This document shows, in pieces, positions 23,760 to 37,861 of a stretch of 64,000 nt of DNA. The stretch covers positions 342,021-406,020 of the forward strand of contig NW_027478884.1 in NCBI RefSeq assembly GCF_051014685.1, given 5' to 3'. How positions within the stretch are numbered: position 1 is the first letter of the stretch; every line of letters starts with the position of its first letter. The notes below the pieces were generated by a model. The model was not told where the DNA came from. It was given only the letters and a program-made list of their open reading frames with translations, and did not search any database. The stretch is from Ptiloglossa arizonensis. Its lineage: Eukaryota; Arthropoda; Insecta; Hymenoptera; Colletidae. A program made the translations under genes and the position numbers.

Positions 23760-25770
23760 CCGTTGTAATCGGGCGAGTTTCTACTTTCAGATGGAATAGG
23801 AATTTTTGGGTTAGGTCAATCCGTTCGCGAGATATGGGAGTTTGAAGCCAAGAAATGGTTGGGAAGACATCAAATTTTTCGCAGTTCTGCTGTTCCAAAC
23901 GCATAACCAGAATGGCCTAGGGAAAAAATACACATACCGCTGTAATCGGGCGAGTTTCTACTTTCAGATGCAATAGGAATTTTTGGGTTAGGTCAATCCG
24001 TTCGCGAGATATGGGAGTTTGAAGCCAAGAAATGGTTGAGACGGCAAAAAATTTTTCGCAATTCTGCTGCTCCAAACGCTTAACCAGAATGGCCTAGGGA
24101 AAAAATACACATACCGTTGTAATCGGGCGAGTTTCTACTTTCAGATGCAATAGGAATTTTTTGGTTAGGTCAATCCGTTCGCGAGATATGGGAGTTTGAA
24201 GCTAAGAAATGGTTGAGAAGACAACAAATTTTTCGCATTTCTGCTGCTCCAAACGCATAACCAGAATGGCCTAGGGAAGAAATACACATACCGTTGTATT
24301 CGGGCGAGTTTCTACTTTCAGATGCAATAGGAATTTTTGGGTTAGGTCAATCCGTTCGCGAGATATGGGAGTTTGAAGCCAAGAAATGGTTGAGAAGGCA
24401 AAAAATTTTTCGCAATTCTGCTGCTCCAAAGGCTTAACCAGAATGGCCTAGGGAAAAAATACACATACCGTTGTAATCGGGCGAGTTTCTACTTTCAGAC
24501 GCAACAGGAATTTTTTGGTTAGGTCAACCCGTTCGCGAGATATGGGAGTTTGAATCCAAGAAATGCATGAGAAGGCAAAAAATTTTTCGCAATTCTGCTG
24601 CTCCAAACGCTTAACCAGAAAGGCCTAGGGAAAAAATACACATGCCGTTGTAATCGGCCTAGTTTCTACTTTCAGATGCAATAGGAATTTTTGGGTTAGG
24701 TCAATCCGTTCGCGAGATATGGGAGTTTGAATCTGAGAAATGATTGAGAAGGCAAAAAATTTTTCGCAATTCTGCTGCTCCAAACGTTTAACCAGAATTG
24801 CCTAGGGAAAAAATACACATACCGCTGTAATCGGGCGAGATTCTACTTTGAGATGTAATAGGAATTTTTGGGTTAGGTCAATCCGTTTGCGAGATATGGG
24901 AGTTTGAAGCCAAGAAATGGTTGAGAAGGCAAAAAATTTTTCGCAATTCTGCTGCTCCAAACGCTTAACCAGAATGGCCTAGGGAAAAAATACACATACC
25001 GTGGTAATCAGGCGAGTTTCTACTTTCAGACGCAACAGGAATTTTTGGGTTAGGTTAATCCGTTCGCGAGATATGGGAGTTTGAATCCAAGAAATGGTTG
25101 AGAAGGCAAAAAATTTTACGCAATTCTGCTGCTCCAAAGGCTTAACCAGAATGGCCTAGGGAAAAAATACACATACCGTTGTAATCGGGCGAGTTTCTAC
25201 TTTCAGACGCAACAGGAATTTTTGGGTTAGGTCAACCCGTTCGCGAGATATGGGAGTTTGAATCCAAGAAATGGATGAGAAGGCAAAAAATTTTTCGCAA
25301 TTCTGCTGCTCCAAACGCTTAACCAGAATGGCCTAGGGAAAAAATACACATGCCGTTGTAATCGGCCTAGTTTCTACTTTCAGATGCAATAGGAATTTTT
25401 GGGTTAGGTCAATCCGTTCGCGAGATATGGGAGTTTGAAGCTGAGAAATGATTGAGAAGGCAAAAAATTTTTCGCAATTCTGCTGCTCCAAACGTTTAAA
25501 CAGAATTGCCTAGGGAAAAAATACACATACCGCTGTAATCGGGCGAGATTCTACTTTGAGATGTAATAGGAATTTTTGGGTTAGGTCAATCCGTTTGCGA
25601 GATATGGGAGTTTGAAGCCAAGAAATTGTTGAGAAGGCAAAAAATTTTTCGCAATTCTGCTGCTCCAAACGCTTAACCAGAATGGCCTAGGGAAAAAATA
25701 CACATACCGTGGTAATCAGGCGAGTTTCTACTTTCAGACGCAACAGGAATTTTTGGATTAGGTCAATCCG
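23760..25770 (+). repeat. 2-kb segment, second copy at +2,830 bp
   Basis: This matches 20,930-22,940 monomer by monomer at an offset of 2,830 bp. It also matches the segment beginning near 5,155 at an offset of 18,576 bp, which is 105 monomers minus nine bases (CAGAGTGGCC at 5,155 and 23,731). The match to the 5-kb region persists until about 24,650, where this copy holds four additional monomers. Confidence 0.78.
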
Positions 25771-28700
25771 TTCGCGAGATATGGGAGTTTGAATCCAAGA
25801 AATGGTTGAGAAGGCAAAAAATTTTTCGCAATTCTGCTGCTCCAAACGCTTAACCAGAATGGCCTAGGGAAAAAATACACATACCGTTGTAGTCGGGCGA
25901 GTTTCTACTTTCAGATGCAATAGGAATTTTTGGGTTAGGTCAATCCGTTCGCGAGATATGGGAGTTTGAAGCTGAGAAATGATTGAGAAGGCAAAAAATT
26001 TTTCGCAATTCTGCTGCTCCAAACGTTTAACCAGAATTGCCTAGGGAAAAAATACACATACCGCTGTAATCGGGCGAGATTCTACTTTGAGATGTAATAG
26101 GAATTTTTGGGTTAGGTCAATCCGTTTGCGAGATATGGGAGTTTGAAGCCAAGAAATGGTTGAGAAGGCAAAAAATTTTTACGCAATTCTGCTGCTCCAA
26201 ACGCTTAACCAGAATGGCCTAGGGAAAAAATACACATACCGTGGTAATCAGGCGAGTTTCTACTTTCAGACGCAACAGGAATTTTTGGGTTAGGTCAATC
26301 CGTTCGCGAGATATGGGAGTTTGAATCCAAGAAATGGTTGAGAAGGCAAAAAATTTTTCGCAATTCTGCTGCTCCAAACGCTTAACCAGAATGGCCTAGG
26401 GAAAAAATACACATACCGTTGTAATCGGGCGAGTTTCTACTTTCAGATGCAATAGGAATTTTTGGGTTAGGTCAATCCGTTCGCGAGATATGGGAGTTTG
26501 AAGCCAAGAAATGGTTCAGAAGGCAAAAAATTTATCGCAATTCTGCTAATCCAAACGCTTAACCAGAATGGCCTAGGGAGAAAATACACATACCGTTGTA
26601 ATCGGGCTAGTTTCTACTTTCAGATGCAATAGGAATTTTTGGGTTAGTTCAATCCGTTCGCGAGATATGCGAGTTTGAAGCTAAGAAATGGTTGAGAAGA
26701 CAACAAATTTTTCGCAATTCTGCTGCTCCAAACGCTTAACCGAATGGCCTAGGGAAAAAATACGCATACCCTTGTAACCGGGCGAGTTTCTACTTTCAGA
26801 CGCAGCAGGAATTTTTGGGTTTGGTCAATCCGTTCGCGAGTTATGGAAGTTTGAAGCCAAGAAATGGTTGAGAAGGCAAAAAATTTTTCGCAATTCTGCT
26901 GCTCCAAACGATTAACCAGAATGGCCTAGGGAAAAAATACACATACCGTTGTATTCGGGCCAGTTTCTACTTCCAGACGCTACAGGAATTATTGGGTTAG
27001 GTCAATCCGTTCGCGAGATATGGGAGTTTGAAGCTAAGAAATGGTTGAGAAGACAACAAATTTTTCGCAGTTCTGCTGTTCCAAACGCATAACCAGAATG
27101 GCCTAGGGAAAAAATACACATACCGTTGTAATCGGGCGAGTTTCTACTTTCAGATGCAATGGGAATTTTTGGGTTAGGTCAATCCGTTCGCGAGATATGG
27201 GAGTTTGAAGCCAAGAAATGGTTGAGAAGGCAAAAAATTTTTCGCAATTCTGCTGCTCCAAACGCTTCACAAGAATGGCCTAGGGAAAAAATACACATAC
27301 CGTTGTAATCGGGCTAGTTTCTACTTTCAGATGCAATAGGAATTTTTGGGTTAGGTCAATCCGTTCGCGAGATATGCGAGTTTGAAGCTAAGAAATGGTT
27401 GAAAAGACAACAAATTTTTCGCAATTCTGCTGCTCCAAACGCTTAACCAGAATGGCCTAGGGAAAAAATACACACACCGTTGTAATCGGGCGAGTTTCTA
27501 CTTTCAGATGGAATAGGAATTTTTGGGTTAGGTCAATCCGTTCGCGAGATATGGGAGTTTGAAGCCAAGAAATGGTTGAGAAGACAACAAATTTTTCGCA
27601 GTTTTGCTGTTCCAAACGCATAACCAGAATGGCCTAGGGAAAAACTACACATACCGCTGTAATCGGGCGAGTTTCTACTTTCAGATGCAATAGGAATTTT
27701 TGGGTTAGGTCAATCCGTTCGCGAGATATGGGAGTTTGAAGCCAAGAAATGGTTGAGACGGCAAAAAATTTTTCGCAATTCTGCTGCTCCAAACGCTTAA
27801 CCAGAATGGGCTAGGGAAAAAATACACATACCGTTGTAATCGGGCGAGTTTCTACTTTCAGATGCAATAGGAATTTTTGGGTTAGGTCAATCCGTTCGCG
27901 AGATATGGGAGTTTGAAGCTAAGAAATGGTTGAGAAGACAACAAATTTTTCGCATTTCTGCTGCTCCAAACGCATAACCAGAATGGCCTAGGGAAAAAAT
28001 ACACATACCGTTGTAATCGGGCGAGTTTCTACTTTCAGACGCAACAGGAATTTTTTGGTTAGGTCAACCGTTCGCGAGATATGGGAGTTTGAATCCAAGA
28101 AATGGATGAGAAGGCAAAAAATTTTTCGCAATTCTGCTGCTCCAAACGCTTAACCAGAATGGCCTAGGGAAAAAATACACATGCCGTTGTAATCGGCCTA
28201 GTTTCTACTTTCAGATGCAATAGGAATTTTTGGGTTAGGTCAATCCGTTCGCGAGATATGGGAGTTTGAAGCTGAGAAATGATTGAGAAGGCAAAAAATT
28301 TTTCGCAATTTTGCTGCTCCAAACGTTTAACCAGAATTGCCTAGGGAAAAAATACACATACCGCTGTAATCGGGCGAGATTCTACTTTGAGATGTAATAG
28401 GAATTTTTGGGTTAGGTCAATCCGTTTGCGAGATATGGGAGTTTGAAGCCAAGAAATGGTTGAGAAGGCAAAAAATTTTTCGCAATTCTGCTGCTCCAAA
28501 CGCTTAACCAGAATGGCCTAGGGAAAAAATACACATACCGTGGTAATCAGGCGAGTTTCTACTTTCAGACGCAACAGGAATTTTTGGGTTAGGTCAATCC
28601 GTTCGCGAGATATGGGAGTTTGAATCCAAGAAATGGTTGAGAAGGCAAAAAATTTTACGCAATTCTGCTGCTCCAAAGGCTTAACCAGAATGGCCTAGGG

Positions 28701-30250
28701 AAAAAATACACATACCGTTGTAATCGGGCGAGTTTCTACATTCAGACGCAACAGGAATTTTTGGGTTAGGTCAACCCGTTCGCGAGATATGGGAGTTTGA
28801 ATCCAAGAAATGGATGAGAAGGCAAAAAATTTTTCGCAATTCTGCTGCTCCAAACGCTTAACCAGAATGGCCTAGGGAAAAAATACACATGCCGTTGTAA
28901 TCGGCCTAGTTTCTACTTTCAGATGCAATAGGAATTTTTGGGTTAGGTCAATCCGTTCGCGAGATATGGGAGTTTGAAGCTGAGAAATGATTGAGAAGGC
29001 AAAAAATTTTTCGCAATTCTGCTGCTCCAAACGTTTAACCAGAATTGCCTAGGGAAAAAATACACATACCGTTGTAATCGGGCGAGTTTCTACTTTCAGA
29101 TGCAACAGGAATTTTTGGGTTAGGTCAATCCGTTCGCGAGATATGGGAGTTTGAAGCCAAGAAATGGTTGAGAAGGCAAAAAATTTTTCGCAATTCTGCT
29201 GCTCCAAACGCTTAACCAGAATGGCCTAGGGAGAAAATACACATACCGTTGTAATCGGGCTAGTTTCTACTTTCAGATGCAATAGGAATTTTTGGGTTAG
29301 GTCAATCCGTTCGCGAGATATGCGAGTTTGAAGCTAAGAAATGGTTGAAAAGACAACAAATTTTTCGCAATTCTGCTGCTCCAAACGCTTAACCAGAATG
29401 GCCTAGGGAAAAAATACACACACCGTTGTAATCGGGCGAGTTTCTACTTTCAGATGGAATAGGAATTTTTGGGTTAGGTCAATCCGTTCGCGAGATATGG
29501 GAGTTTGAAGCCAAGAAATGGTTGAGAAGACAACAAATTTTTCGCAGTTCTGCTGTTCCAAACGCATAACCAGAATGGCCTAGGGAAAAACTACACATAC
29601 CGCTGTAATCGGGCGAGTTTCTACTTTCAGATGCAATAGGAATTTTTGGGTTAGGTCAATCCGTTCGCGAGATATGGGAGTTTGAAGCCAAGAAATGGTT
29701 GAGACGGCAAAAAATTTTTCGCAATTCTGCTGCTCCAAACGCTTAACCAGAATGGCCTAGGGAAAAAATACACATACCGTTGTAATCGGGCGAGTTTCTA
29801 CTTTCAGATGCAATAGGAATTTTTGGGTTAGGTCAATCCGTTCGCGAGATATGGGAGTTTGAAGCTAAGAAATGGTTGAGAAGACAACAAATTTTTCGCA
29901 TTTCTGCTGCTCCAAACGCATAACCAGAATGGCCTAGGGAAGAAATACACATACCGTTGTATTCGGGCGAGTTTCTACTTTCAGATGCAATAGGAATTTT
30001 TGGGTTAGGTCAATCCGTTCGCGAGATATGGGAGTTTGAAGCCAAGAAATGGTTGAGAAGGCAAAAAATTTTTCGCAATTCTGCTGCTCCAAAGGCTTAA
30101 CCAGAATGGCCTAGGGAAAAAATACACATACCGTGGTAATCAGGCGAGTTTCTACTTTCAGACGCAACAGGAATTTTTGGGTTAGGTCAATCCGTTCGCG
30201 AGATATGGGAGTTTGAATCCAAGAAATGGTTGAGAAGGCAAAAAATTTTT
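25771..30250 (+). repeat. Region C mosaic related to 6.5-14 kb
   Basis: Monomer order and private changes parallel region A. AACCGAATGG (a one-base deletion) occurs at 7,631 and 26,738. GTCAACCGTT (a one-base deletion) occurs at 11,611 and 28,063. ATTCAGACGC after TCTAC occurs at 12,111 and 28,740. The offsets differ from one another by whole numbers of 177-bp units, so the two regions share ancestry but have since gained and lost monomers. No genes or insertions are seen. Confidence 0.72.
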
Positions 30251-33200
30251 CGCAATTCTGCTGCTCCAAACGCTTAACCAGAATGGCCTAGGGAAAAAAT
30301 ACACATACCGTTGTAATCGGGCGAGTTTCTACTTTCAGATGCAATAGGAATTTTTGGGTTAGTTCAATCCGTTCGCGAGATATGCGAGTTTGAAGCTAAG
30401 ATATGGTTGAGAAGACAACAAATTTTTCGCAATTCTGCTGCTCCAAACGCTTAACCAGAATGGCCTAGGGAAAAAATACGCATACAGTTGTAACCGGGCG
30501 AGTTTCTACTTTCAGACGCAGCAGGAATTTTTGGGTTTGGTCAATCCGTTCGCGAGTTATGGGACTTTGAAACTAAGAAATGGTTGAAAAGACAACAAAT
30601 TTTTCGCAATTCTGCTGATCCAAACGCTTAACCAGAATGGGCTAGGGAAAAAATACACATACCGATGTAATCGGGCGAGTTTCTACTTTCAGACGCCACA
30701 GGAATTTTCGGGTTAGGTCAATCCGTTCGCGAGATATGGGAGTTTGAAGCAAAGAAATGGTTGAGAAGGCAAAAAATTTTTCGCATTTCTGCTGCTCCAA
30801 ACGCTTAACCAGAATGGCCTAGGGAAAAAATACACATACCGTTGTAATCGGGCGAGCTTCTACTTTCAGATGCAATAGGAATTTTTGGATTAGGTCAATC
30901 CGTTCGCGAGATATGGGAGTTTGAAGCTAAGAAATGGTTGAGAAGACAACAAATTTTTCGCATTTCTGCTGCTCCAAACGCATAACCAGAATGGCCTAGG
31001 GAAAAAATACACATACCGCTGTAATCGGGCGAGTTTCTACTTTCAGATGCAATAGGAATTTTTGGGTTAGGTCAATCCGTTCGCGAGATATGGGAGTTTG
31101 AAGCTAAGAAATGGTTGAGAAGACAACAAATTTTTCGCAATTCTGCTGCTCCAAACGTTTAACCAGAATTGCCTAGGGAAAAAATACACATACCGCTGTA
31201 ATCGGGCGAGATTCTACTTTGAGATGTAATAGGAATTTTTGGGTTAGGTCAATCCGTTTGCGAGATATGGGAGTTTGAAGCCAAGAAATGGTTGAGAAGG
31301 CAAAAAATTTTTCGCAATTCTGCTGCTCCAAACGCTTAACCAGAATGGCCTAGGGAAAAAATACACATACCGTTGTAATCGGGCGAGTTTCTACTTTCAG
31401 ATGCAATAGGAATTTTTGGGTTAGGTCAATCCGTTCGCGAGATATGGGAGTTTGAAGCCAAGTAATGGTTGAGAAGGCAAAAAATTTTTCGCAATTCTGC
31501 TGCTCCAAACGCTTAACCAGAATGGCCTAGGGAAAAAATACACATACCGTGGTAATCAGGCGAGTTTCTACTTTCAGACGCAACAGGAATTTTTGGGTTA
31601 GGTCAATCCGTTCGCGAGATATGGGAGTTTGAATCCAAGAAATGGTTGAGAAGGCAAAAAATTTTTCGCAATTCTGCTGCTCCAAACGCTTAACCAGAAT
31701 GGCCTAGGGAAAAAATACACATACCGTTGTAATCGGGCGAGTTTCTACTTTCAGATGCAATAGGAATTTTTGGGTTAGTTCAATCCGATCGCGAGATATG
31801 CGAGTTTGAAGCTAAGATATGGTTGAGAAGACAACAAATTTTTCGCAATTCTGCTGCTCCAAACGCTTAACCAGAATGGCCTAGGGAAAAAATACGCATA
31901 CAGTTGTAACCGGGCGAGTTTCTACTTTCAGACGCAGCAGGAATTTTTGGGTTTGGTCAATCCGTTCGCGAGATATGGGAGTTTGAAGCTAAGAAATGGT
32001 TGAGAAGACAACAAATTTTTCGCCGTTCTGCTGCTCCAAACGCATAACCAGAATTGCCTAGGGAAAAAATACACATACCGCTGTAATCGGGCGAGTTTCT
32101 ACTTTCAGATGCAATAGGAATTTTTGGGTTAGGTCAATCCGTTCGCGAGATATGGGAGTTTGAAGCTAAGATATGGTTGAGAAGACAACAAATTTTTCGC
32201 AATTCTGCTGCTCCAAACGCTTAACCAGAATGGCCTAGGGAAAAAATACACATACCGTTGTAATCGGGCGAGTTTCTACTTTCGGATGCAATAGGAATTT
32301 TTGGGTTAGGTCAATCCGTTCGCGAGATATGGGAGTTTGAAGCCAAGAAATGGTTGAGAAGGCAAAAAATTTTTCGCAATTCTGCTGCTCCAAACGCTTA
32401 ACCAGAATGGCCTAGGGAAAAAATACACATACCGTGGTAATCAGGCGAGTTTCTACTTTCAGATGCAATAGGAATTTTTGGGTTAGTTCAATCCGTTCGC
32501 GAGATATGCGAGTTTGAAGCTAAGATATGGTTGAGAAGACAACAAATTTTTCGCAATTCTGCTGCTCCAAACGCTTAACCAGAATGGCCTAGGGAAAAAA
32601 TACACATACCGTTGTAATCGGGCGAGTTTCTACTTTCAGATGCAATAGGAATTTTTGGGTTAGGTCAATCCGTTCGCGAGATATGGGAGTTTGAAGCCAA
32701 GAAATGGTTCAGAAGGCAAAAAATTTATCGCAATTCTGCTAATCCAAACGCTTAACCAGAATGGCCTAGGGAGAAAATACACATACCGTTGTAATCGGGC
32801 TAGTTTCTACTTTCAGATGCAATAGGAATTTTTGGGTTAGTTCAATCCGTTCGCGAGATATGCGAGTTTGAAGCTAAGAAATGGTTGAGAAGACAACAAA
32901 TTTTTCGCAATTCTGCTGCTCCAAACGCTTAACCAGAATGGCCTAGGGAAAAAATACACATACCGTTGTAATCGGGCGAGTTTCTACTTTCAGATGCAAT
33001 AGGAATTTTTGGGTTAGGTCAATCCGTTCGCGAGATATGGGAGTTTGAAGCCAAGAAATGGTTGAGAAGGCAAAAAATTTTTCGCAATTCTGCTGCTCCA
33101 AACGCTTAACCAGAATGGCCTAGGGAAAAAATACACATACCGTGGTAATCAGGCGAGTTTCTACTTTCAGACGAAACAGGAATTTTTGGGTTAGGTCAAT

Positions 33201-33438
33201 CCGTTCGCGAGATATGGGAGTTTGAATCCAAGAAATGGTTGAGAAGGCAAAAAATTTTTCGCAATTCTGCTGCTCCAAACGCTTAACCAGAATGGCCTAG
33301 GGAAAAAATACACATACCGTTGTAATCGGGCGAGTTTCTACTTTCAGATGCAATAGGAATTTTTGGGTTAGTTCAATCCGTTCGCGAGATATGCGAGTTT
33401 GAAGCTAAGATATGGTTGAGAAGACAACAAATTTTTCG
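30250..33438 (+). repeat. Region D start, units spaced 1,416 and 1,593 bp
   Basis: A new subtype set appears: CATACAGTTG with GCAGCAGG (e), CCGATGTAATC with GCCACAGG (f), GAGCTTCTAC with GGATTAGG (g), and units with GCTAAGATATGG. CATACAGTTG lies at 30,481, 31,897 and 33,490, spacings of 1,416 (8 monomers) and 1,593 (9 monomers). The runs are imperfect: the e unit near 31,897 is a hybrid whose rear half matches other subtypes. Confidence 0.75.
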
Positions 33439-34854
33439 CAATTCTGCTGCTCCAAACGCTTAACCAGAATGGCCTAGGGAAAAAATACGCATACAGTTGT
33501 AACCGGGCGAGTTTCTACTTTCAGACGCAGCAGGAATTTTTGGGTTTGGTCAATCCGTTCGCGAGTTATGGGACTTTGAAACTAAGAAATGGTTGAAAAG
33601 ACAACAAATTTTTCGCAATTCTGCTGATCCAAACGCTTAACCAGAATGGGCTAGGGAAAAAATACACATACCGATGTAATCGGGCGAGTTTCTACTTTCA
33701 GACGCCACAGGAATTTTCGGGTTAGGTCAATCCGTTCGCGAGATATGGGAGTTTGAAGCAAAGAAATGGTTGAGAAGGCAAAAAATTTTTCGCATTTCTG
33801 CTGCTCCAAACGCTTAACCAGAATGGCCTAGGGAAAAAATACACATACCGTTGTAATCGGGCGAGCTTCTACTTTCAGATGCAATAGGAATTTTTGGATT
33901 AGGTCAATCCGTTCGCGAGATATGGGAGTTTGAAGCTAAGAAATGGTTGAGAAGACAACAAATTTTTCGCATTTCTGCTGCTCCAAACGCATAACCAGAA
34001 TGGGCTAGGGAAAAAATACACATACCGCTGTAATCGGGCGAGTTTCTACTTCCAGACGCTACAGGAATTTTTGGGTTAGGTCAATCCGTTCGCGAGATAT
34101 GGGAGTTTGAAGCTAAGAAATGGTTGAGAAGACAACAAATTTTTCGCAGTTCTGCTGCTCCAAACGCATAACCAGAATTGCCTAGGGAAAAAATACACAT
34201 ACCGCTGTAATCGGGCGAGTTTCTACTTTCAGATGCAATAGGAATTTTTGGGTTAGGTCAATCCGTTCGCGAGATATGGGAGTTTGAAGCTAAGATATGG
34301 TTGAGAAGACAACAAATTTTTCGCAATTCTGCTGCTCCAAACGCTTAACCAGAATGGCCTAGGGAAAAAATACACATACCGTTGTAATCGGGCGAGTTTC
34401 TACTTTCGGATGCAATAGGAATTTTTGGGTTAGGTCAATCCGTTCGCGAGATATGGGAGTTTGAAGCCAAGAAATGGTTGAGAAGGCAAAAAATTTTTCG
34501 CAATTCTGCTGCTCCAAACGCTTAACCAGAATGGCCTAGGGAAAAAATACACATACCGTGGTAATCAGGCGAGTTTCTACTTTCAGACGCAACAGGAATT
34601 TTTGGGTTAGGTCAATCCGTTCGCGAGATATGGGAGTTTGAATCCAAGAAATGGTTGAGAAGGCAAAAAATTTTTCGCAATTCTGCTGCTCCAAACGCTT
34701 AACCAGAATGGCCTAGGGAAAAAATACACATACCGTTGTAATCGGGCGAGTTTCTACTTTCAGATGCAATAGGAATTTTTGGGTTAGTTCAATCCGTTCG
34801 CGAGATATGCGAGTTTGAAGCTAAGATATGGTTGAGAAGACAACAAATTTTTCG
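33439..34854 (+). repeat. 1,416-bp HOR of eight monomers
   Basis: The unit runs from one e monomer (CATACAGTTG at 33,490) to the next (34,906), exactly 8 x 177 bp. The order is e, f, g, h (CCGCTG with CTACAGGAATTTTTGG), then units marked AAGATATGG, TTTCGGATGC, CCGTGGTAATC and GTTAGTTCAATCC. The next unit begins with the same e-f-g-h run before diverging into the longer 2,653-bp arrangement. Confidence 0.75.
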
Positions 34855-35208
34855 CAATTCTGCTGCTCCAAACGCTTAACCAGAATGGCCTAGGGAAAAA
34901 ATACGCATACAGTTGTAACCGGGCGAGTTTCTACTTTCAGACGCAGCAGGAATTTTTGGGTTTGGTCAATCCGTTCGCGAGTTATGGGACTTTGAAACTA
35001 AGAAATGGTTGAAAAGACAACAAATTTTTCGCAATTCTGCTGATCCAAACGCTTAACCAGAATGGGCTAGGGAAAAAATACACATACCGATGTAATCGGG
35101 CGAGTTTCTACTTTCAGACGCCACAGGAATTTTTGGGTTAGGTCAATCCGTTCGCGAGATATGGGAGTTTGAAGCAAAGAAATGGTTGAGAAGGCAAAAA
35201 ATTTTTCG

Positions 35209-37861
35209 CATTTCTGCTGCTCCAAACGCTTAACCAGAATGGCCTAGGGAAAAAATACACATACCGTTGTAATCGGGCGAGCTTCTACTTTCAGATGCAA
35301 TAGGAATTTTTGGATTAGGTCAATCCGTTCGCGAGATATGGGAGTTTGAAGCTAAGAAATGGTTGAGAAGGCAACAAATTTTTCGCAATTCTGCTGCTCC
35401 AAACGCTTGACCAGAATGGGCTAGGGAAAAAATACACATACCGCTGTAATCGGGCGAGTTTCTACTTCCAGACGCTACAGGAATTTTTGGGTTAGGTCAA
35501 TCCGTTCGCGAGATATGGGAGTTTGAAGCTAAGAAATGGTTGAGAAGACAACAAATTTTTCGCAGTTCTGCTGCTCCAAACGCATAACCAGAATTGCCTA
35601 GGGAAAAAATACACATACCGCTGTAATCGGGCGAGTTTCTACTTTCAGATGCAATAGGAATTTTTGGGTTAGGTCAATCCGTTCGCGAGATATGGGAGTT
35701 TGAAGCTGAGAAATGATTGAGAAGGCAAAAAATTTTTCGCAATTCTGCTGCTCCAAACGCTTAACCAGAATGGCCTAGGGAAAAAATACACATACCGTGG
35801 TAATCAGGCGAGTTTCTACTTTCAGACGCAATAGGAATTTTTGGGTTAGGTCAATCCGTTCGCGAGATATGGAAGTTGAATCCAAGAAATGGTTGAGAAG
35901 GCAAAAAATTTTTCGCAATTCTGCTGCTCCAAACGCTTAACCAGAATGGCCTAGGGAAAAAATACACATACCGTTGTAATCGGGCGAGTTTCTACTTTCA
36001 GATGCAATAGGAATTTTTGGGTTAGGTCAATCCGTTCGCGAGATATGGGAGTTTGAAGCCAAGAAATGGTTCAGAAGGCAAAAAATTTATCGCAATTCTG
36101 CTAATCCAAACGCTTAACCAGAATGGCCTAGGGAGAAAATACACATACCGTTGTAATCGGGCTAGTTTCTACTTTCAGATGCAATAGGAATTTTTGGGTT
36201 AGTTCAATCCGTTCGCGAGATATGCGAGTTTGAAGCTAAGAAATGGTTGAGAAGACAACAAATTTTTCGCAATTCTGCTGCTCCAAACGCATAACCAGAA
36301 TGGCCTAGGGAAAAAATACACATACCGCTGTAATCGGGCGAGATTCTACTTTGAGATGTAATAGGAATTTTTGGGTTAGGTCAATCCGTTTGCGAGATAT
36401 GGGAGTTTGAAGCCAAGAAATGGTTGAGAAGGCAAAAAATTTTTCGCAATTCTGCTGCTCCAAACGCTTAACCAGAATGGCCTAGGGAAAAAATACACAT
36501 ACCGTGGTAATCAGGCGAGTTTCTACTTTCAGACGCAACAGGAATTTTTGGGTTAGGTCAATCCGTTCGCGAGATATGGGAGTTTGAATCCAAGAAATGG
36601 TTGAGAAGGCAAAAAATTTTTCGCAATTCTGCTGCTCCAAACGCTTAACCAGAATGGCCTAGGGAAAAAATACACATACCGTTGTAATCGGGCGAGTTTC
36701 TACTTTCAGATGCAATAGGAATTTTTGGGTTAGTTCAATCCGTTCGCGAGATATGCGAGTTTGAAGCTAAGATATGGTTGAGAAGACAACAAATTTTTCG
36801 CAATTCTGCTGCTCCAAACGCTTACCAGAATGGCCTAGGGAAAAAATACGCATACAGTTGTAACCGGGCGAGTTTCTACTTTCAGACGCAGAAGGAATTT
36901 TTGGGTTTGGTCAATCCGTTCGCGAGTTATGGGACTTTGAAACTAAGAAATGGTTGAAAAGACAACAAATTTTTCGCAATTCTGCTGATCCAAACGCTTA
37001 ACCAGAATGGGCTAGGGAAAAAATACACATACCGATGTAATCGGGCGAGTTTCTACTTTCAGACGCCACAGGAATTTTCGGGTTAGGTCAATCCGTTCGC
37101 GAGATATGGGAGTTTGAAGCAAAGAAATGGTTGAGAAGGCAAAAAATTTTTCGCATTTCTGCTGCTCCAAACGCTTAACCAGAATGGCCTAGGGAAAAAA
37201 TACACATACCGTTGTAATCGGGCGAGCTTCTACTTTCAGATGCAATAGGAATTTTTGGATTAGGTCAATCCGTTCGCGAGATATGGGAGTTTGAAGCTAA
37301 GAAATGGTTGAGAAGACAACAAATTTTTCGCAATTCTGCTGCTCCAAACGCTTGACCAGAATGGGCTAGGGAAAAAATACACATACCGCTGTAATCGGGC
37401 GAGTTTCTACTTCCAGACGCTACAGGAATTTTTGGGTTAGGTCAATCCGTTCGCGAGATATGGGAGTTTGAAGCTAAGAAATGGTTGAGAAGACAACAAA
37501 TTTTTCGCAGTTCTGCTGCTCCAAACGCATAACCAGAATTGCCTAGGGAAAAAATACACATACCGCTGTAACCGGGCGAGCTTCTACTTTCAGATGCAAT
37601 AGGAATTTTTGGATTAGGTCAATCCGTTCGCGAGATATGGGAGTTTGAAGCTAAGAAATGGTTGAGAAGACAACAAATTTTTCGCAATTCTGCTGCTCCA
37701 AACGCTTGACCAGAATGGGCTAGGGAAAAAATACACATACCGCTGTAATCGGGCGAGTTTCTACTTCCAGACGCTACAGGAATTTTTGGGTTAGGTCAAT
37801 CCGTTCGCGAGATATGGGAGTTTGAAGCTAAGAAATGGTTGAGAAGACAACAAATTTTTCG
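35209..37861 (+). repeat. Second type of 2,653-bp HOR, copy 1
   Basis: AGCTTC in the g unit at 35,280 recurs at 37,933 and 40,586, twice 2,653 bp. GGAAGTTGAA (a one-base deletion) recurs at 35,871 and 38,524, also 2,653 bp. This 15-monomer unit has a different composition from the one at 15,063. Its two missing bases come from GGAAGTTGAA and from CGCTTACCAG (near 36,822). The identical length is therefore coincidental. Confidence 0.85.
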
